Shown here in pieces: positions 59,601 through 64,000 of a stretch of 64,000 bases of DNA (position 1 is its first letter; the number at the start of each line of letters is the position of its first letter). The stretch lies in the NCBI GenBank assembly GCA_918807975.1, contig OU964929.1, positions 13,843,197-13,907,196 on the forward strand, given 5' to 3'. The notes beneath the pieces are model-generated. The model made no database searches. It was not told the DNA's origin and saw only the letters and a program-made list of their open reading frames with translations. The stretch comes from Aplidium turbinatum (lineage: Eukaryota; Chordata; Ascidiacea; Aplousobranchia; Polyclinidae). The translations under genes and the position numbers were made by a program.

Positions 59601-62600
59601 ATGTTAGGGGTATGACCACTATTTGGCGCCAGTGAGAAAGTGACTGAGAATCGATTTTAAATTTAAAACCAAATATCCTTTCTATACAAAAAAGTTGTCA
59701 ATTTAATAAATTATTATTTTCAGACCCTGTAGAATTGTCATTCATTCCGTTAGAAAGTTACACAATTGTGGAAGGCGATGCCTTTTCTCTTTTCTGCAAC
59801 GGAACAGGAAACCCCTCTTACTCCATAGAGTGGGAAACCCCTGTTTGGGGGAGTCTCCACGTAAATTCTTGCATTGATCACTATTCTGTATCTGCTGACG
59901 GAAGCCTTATCATTCAGCCTGTGCACCGAAATGACAGCGGGATTTTCACTTGCATTTTATACAATGACATTGGGAAGCCAGCGATGGCAAAATCAAAGAT
60001 CATAGCCCAGTGTAAGCGTCTAAAACAAACTATCATAACTATCACAAACAAACTATTCCAACTATCATAACTTTAAGAATTTAGTATCACCGAAAGTTTA
60101 TTTAATGCAACAAAAAGGTGTAATTTGTCTATTCGGTCACTTTGTTTAACATCTGGCCGTTATTTGTCCATTTAAGCTTTTTCTTTACCTGTTGTGTTAG
60201 TTTAATTGAAAAGCAGTGTTCCCACATAGATTTTTATTTACAATTGATCTATTTATTTCCGATAACCTTGTTCCTCAAACTTTTTAACAGATCCCCCTCA
60301 AATCATCAATGAGCTGGAACCAGCATATACTATTCCTTCTGGTTTGAATTTTTCATTATCATGTGTTTCTGACGGCCTTCCGAAACCTTCTATAACATGG
60401 TGAGAGTGAAACAGCATTTTAAGACGACCCACATATGCTCTGACGACTAACTTAATATTATTTATCAATAAGTAGCTTAATAGCTTAATATTATTGGGTA
60501 AAGAGATATTCAGGTCAAGTTGCTTTAACAAATCGTGACGTCACTATCATTGCCTATTACGCACGCGTAAATTGTTGCCAGCTTGTCGATTATCTCATCC
60601 CCTTAGTTCAGTTCAATGTCAACCACTTAGCAGTCGGACAGGTGCCGATAGGTTATGTGCCTGCTTTTTTGTTGTAGAAAAAATTTGCTAATGAAAAATA
60701 GATGTATCGAACAGCAATATTATTTTACAGTGTAAAATTTTACCTAAAGTTCAATTTTGGACAAAGTAAAGTAATCTGAAATGTTTATCAATTATATTCT
60801 GATAAGCCTAGATTTTGGTCACCGTTCAGAAACTAACTTTGAATCCTAATTTTTATTGTTTTATTGGTAGGTACAAAGACTTGATCGAAATACCTCACAC
60901 GAACCAAGATAGTTATGAATTAATCATAACAGATATTTCCTGTCATGACCAGGGCACTTATCGGTGTCAAGCTGCAAATTCTCATGGAATGACTTTTGTT
61001 GAAACAAAAATATTAGTTTCCTGTAAGTGATTGTTACACCCCGTCTTCTACATCTGTGACCCTCTAACATTAGAGTATTACTTGGCAGTATAAACAATAC
61101 CTGCATGTGTAAAAATTAGTATCAGCGGTAATGCAAGTAGCTGAAAAAATTAAAAAAGGGAAAGAATAATTAGCCTGAAAGGTGTTAAATTTTAGCTTGA
61201 AAGGATAATGGAAGCATTTTCAAAAATCTTGCTCTTTTGCTTGCTTCATCATAAAACATTGCATTTTTTTGCAGTTTTTAGTAGGCACCTGATAAAGAGC
61301 TTGTTCTAGTTCCGTTACTGGTTAAAAAGATAAAAATACACGATTTATGAAATCAGCTGCTCCTTAATATGCTTCTACTATTGTAAGCTTAGTGAGGATC
61401 CAGTAAGCTACAGTACGGTAATAACTAAAAATTGCACAATTCGTACATGTATGACCACAAAACTTACGGGAAAGATGTAGCACTTTGTAGCAGGGTACTT
61501 CTCCTCCTTAAAATTGACTTATCATTCCATGTAGTCACCCACTTGTGTTTTAACTCATCGAGTCATATGTGAGCCTTTCAATATAGAAAATATTTAGCCT
61601 ACTAGCCCTGAATTATAGCATAGAGCGTTGTTACTTTTATTTATTGATAAGAATTATATTTTGAAACATCCCGTTCAGTTCCTCCTTATATTCGTGAGCT
61701 ACCAATAGTGCGCTATGTTGAGATTGGACGTCGCGTTGAAATTACGTGCCTTGTGTCTGGATATCCTCTTCCACTGGTGCAGTGGGAACATGGAGCTACT
61801 GATGCGACTGCAAATGAGCGTTCTATTAACAAAGAGACAAGAGGACGAATATACATCACAGAAAGTATTTATAACTCTACAACAGTGCTGAGCACTTTAA
61901 TTGTGAGTTGCGATATGAGTTTATTGTACCGTCTTGTGTCTTCAGTAGGCTACACTGTTTCATCATTCAAAAAGTGAAATTTTTTAAAGACAAATTTGTC
62001 AATGGTTCGAAGTCCGTGCAAGTTATGGTGCAGAGTCAGATGAAGCTTTTGAAGAGACTTTTTTAGCCGGACAATAAACTTTACTGATCCAGTGGTTATT
62101 TGATACTCTACATGCGTACATTCGTTTGCACCTTGTCAAGTAGCATGCAGGTAATTCAATGTTGCATTGGATAAATCTAGATCCAAAGATTGGTCTTACA
62201 TGATTTGGGGATTTATACCTGCAATGCTTACAGTAGCATGGGAGACAATACTTCTGTGGTCGAAATAACTCAAAAACCTACTGGTAAGTGTAGTACTTTG
62301 AAACCTAAAGTGCTTAAAATTTATGTTAAAATTACATTACTTAGAATCGGTGTAGATAAATGTGAGATAGCCTAAATACCCATACCTGAAGTACACAAGA
62401 CACTTGCTTTCGCAAATATGGTATTCTTCTGTAGAGAGCGGTATCACAGCATTTTCGACCTTTATGTCTTTTAAGACTTGAGTCCCAAATTCAGTTTTGG
62501 AGAAGCAGTTTCAACGACTTTCTGTTGTCAAATAAAGTTTACTTTTCAAACACAACAAGAGGCAGCGAAGCATTTTTCTACAGTATTGATGTTGTAATTT

Positions 62601-64000
62601 TGCAGCTCAGTGGCGTCATATCATTCCTACGCAAACCTGGCAACAGTAAAAAAGCGTAGAATAAATATCAAAGCAGCGTTTATTTTCCTGGAAGTTCCGC
62701 ATGTCAGGTTCGTACGTTCAACTCGTGATTTTAAAGCTAGTTTTTGTGACCGACATGTGTTGTTTTTCAATTTTCAGTTGTACCACCAGTCCCTCAGAAC
62801 GTTACGGTCACCGATATCTCAGACAGTGAGATATCAATCGTTTGGACGTTTGAAAAATCTGTGAGGAGTGATGCAAGATATCATTGTGAAGTGTCGACGC
62901 TTATGTTTTATCGAGAGGTCGTGTCTTGCTTGACCAGATCATGCGTCATTAAATCGTTGAACGCAAGCACTATTTACCGACTGTCTTTATTTGGAGTCAA
63001 TTCCGTTGGAGAGAGCCAGAGGTCAATCGGGCTAACAGTCAAAACGTCAGGTGAATGCTTTTGATTTTATGATAAACATTGTTGCGCCAAAAACATTAGA
63101 ATGTTATAAAATGCACTTAAACGGCCGCTTTGTCCCATCATCATGTACAATTGTGATCCAATGCTAGTCATACGACAAAATGGTGTGCAAAGCAACTTGT
63201 AAGGTCAATAGCTTGGAGTACCTTAACCAGGTTTTTTTTAAGGTTTGCTTTGGGTGATCGCTAAGTAGTTTTAAGAGACCGCAAGTGTTTCATTTAAATA
63301 CCAAAAAATAGCCATATTTGCTTAAACGAATTATTTATTAGGCCACTGGCAGGCTTCTGCTTGTTATGTTTCCACACGTAAAAACTGATCATGATGCGCC
63401 ATAAATCAGAAATAAACATTGACGAGTATCGAAGGTGCACTTCTTTTGTGAATAACTCTTGATTCACCTGTTAGCTGTACCTCCACTTATTCTTTTTTCC
63501 GGACGTGAACTATTGATCGTAGGCTATATTCGTATTATCGACAAGACATAGCGAGAAAGAACCATTAGCCTACTTTTCTACTGTAGTTGCAATTCCAAAT
63601 TTTGGGAAACCGCTGGAGAAATTTGGGGGACCGTTTCGGTCCCCCAAAACACCTTAAAAAAAACACTGACCTTAACTATCCTCATGAGAGTTGCCTGACC
63701 GACTACCGTAAACCCTTTATTTCAGATATCCGTTCAATGGAATATGATCTTACACAAACGAGCCTTCTCTCTCAGAGTTCTTTGCTCCAAGTAAACCTCT
63801 CTTCTATCTTGTCCACCGACTCCGTATCTACACCTTCCTCTTTCACTTCTCCTATTAGGAATGATGTCATATATGGCATCATGTATGATGTCACCAGTGG
63901 TTGCATAAAATGGAAAGTATCTTTAAATATGACAAATAGCACTCCGGCCTGGGATTCGTCTGCTATTCCACGTTGTGTTAAAGTGGAAGCAAAGCGTAAG
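50659..64000 (+). CDS. immunoglobulin/FN3 cell-surface protein, partial
   Basis: Exons: 50659-50831, 51460-51625, 54356-54467, 56768-56859, 57059-57148, 57503-57650, 59188-59235, 59414-59547, 59724-60011, 60291-60399, 60871-61022, 61679-61902, 62181-62283, 62778-63050, and 63726 to about 63995. All GT-AG junctions keep frame. Six Ig domains follow in order; typical cores are VVLKCTY...DKGKYRCQV (Ig1), VTLSCQA...AGTYRCEA (Ig2), GIYTCTVYNG (Ig3), FSLFCNG...SGIFTCIL (Ig4), LSLSCVS...GTYRCQA (Ig5) and VEITCLV...LGIYTCNA (Ig6). An FN3 domain (VPPVPQNVTVTDISDSEISI) comes next, then a Ser/Thr-rich stretch. Six Ig plus FN3 resembles contactin, L1-type or other adhesion molecules, but no specific family is proven. 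The signal peptide exon, any membrane segment and the 3' end are outside or unseen. Ig3 lacks the first cysteine (IIIEVQG). Introns hold several hAT elements. Confidence 0.85.
52169..53459. mobile_element. hAT-like element in an Ig-gene intron, with nested copy
   Basis: The ends CAGGGCCAGATTAACC and TTAATCCGGCCCTG are inverted repeats. The flanks AGCGAGTG and AGCGTGTG agree at 7 of 8. A second element lies at 52392-53171. Confidence 0.82.
52392..53171. mobile_element. hAT-like relic, copy 2 of the 1362 family
   Basis: The left end is CAGGGGTTTTCAACCTGG and the right end AGGTTGATAACTCCTG. The flanks GTGTAAAG and GTTTAGAG agree at 6 of 8. Inner stretches match 1362-1832. Confidence 0.72.
54597..56584. 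mobile_element. hAT-like element with nested TA-type element
   Basis: The ends CAGGGGTCACCAACT and AGTTGGTAACCCCTG match as inverted repeats. The 8-bp duplication TTTTAAGG is perfect (54589-54596 and 56585-56592). It lies in the intron between Ig2 exons. The nested element is 54679-55483. Confidence 0.88.
54679..55483. mobile_element. GGGGCAAGATGGGAC-type element
   Basis: The ends GGGGGAAGGTGGGGCAAG and CCTGTCCCACCTTCCCC are inverted and flanked by TA (54677-54678 and 55484-55485). GGGGCA[A/G] and GGGAC words repeat inside. The TA flank hints at Tc1/mariner-like integration; the family is not otherwise fixed. Confidence 0.65.
57706..59102 (-). mobile_element. hAT-Charlie-like element in an Ig-gene intron
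   Basis: The ends CAGGGGTGTGCAACCT and ACGTTGCACACCCCTG match. The 8-bp duplication TCTTAGCG is perfect (57698-57705 and 59103-59110). A minus-strand transposase fragment lies at 58172-58513. Confidence 0.9.
58172..58513 (-). pseudogene. Charlie-type hAT transposase fragment
   Basis: This 113-residue frame includes NKVRLWKAHIQTGHLFHFPT, then FNIFSSPFNTDIDKAPADIQ and LELIDLQEKKDLKAK. The F-S-x-P-F...D-x-x-x-x-P-x-x-x-Q-x-E-L-I-D-L-Q block is typical of Charlie/GTF2IRD2- and ZBED5-like hAT transposases. Only this middle part is open; catalytic ends are missing, so it is a fossil. Confidence 0.8.
63228..63668. mobile_element. 441-bp hAT-like element in the last visible intron
   Basis: The left end CAGGTTTTTTTTAAGGT matches the reversed right end CAGTGTTTTTTTTAAGGT. 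The 8-bp duplication ACCTTAAC is perfect (63220-63227 and 63669-63676). A GGGGGACCGTTTCGGTCCCC palindrome lies near the right end. Confidence 0.9.

Overview
The window looks like eukaryotic nuclear DNA from a marine invertebrate, most likely a deuterostome such as an ascidian tunicate. It is AT-rich and carries split genes with GT-AG introns, three animal gene families and a dense load of DNA transposons. The species assignment is inference; no rRNA, mitochondrial or bacterial signal was seen.

Three host genes are readable. A LYSMD3/4-type LysM membrane protein lies at 2142-5118 (+, two coding exons, complete). A four-PDZ scaffold of the PDZK1/NHERF3 type lies at 22303-40058 (-, at least eleven coding exons, probably one short exon missing). 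A cell-surface immunoglobulin-superfamily gene starts before or at 50659 and runs off the right edge (+, fifteen exons, six Ig domains, one FN3 domain, then more). The exons listed for the three genes join in frame by reading phase, except at one junction in the PDZ gene.

Most of the remaining sequence is mobile DNA. About nineteen elements have 8-bp target duplications that are perfect or nearly so; most are hAT-like and many are nested. At 6352-14374 a hAT element holds a whole-looking, very young Ty3/Gypsy element (8019-13396, the 250-bp LTRs appear identical). A second hAT lies at 14909-16401. A transposon of a D-F-S-E-N-Y transposase family lies at 17297-20050. Two Tigger-like elements, two copies of one tRNA-headed SINE, a LINE 3' end with a 19-bp duplication, and a 1.34-kb long inverted repeat are also present. 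The PDZ gene's introns hold a roughly 3.7-kb foldback element whose arms are arrays of short tandem repeats in opposite orientation.

The most interesting signal is a set of hammerhead-ribozyme-like motifs in introns of the PDZ gene: one nearly canonical motif inside a perfect 25-bp inverted repeat (27557-27672), and related motifs in both arms of two long foldbacks (28872-29173 and 37781-37993). A second unusual point is the Gypsy element's apparent primer site: it is complementary to 15 nt of its own LTR, which suggests self-primed reverse transcription.
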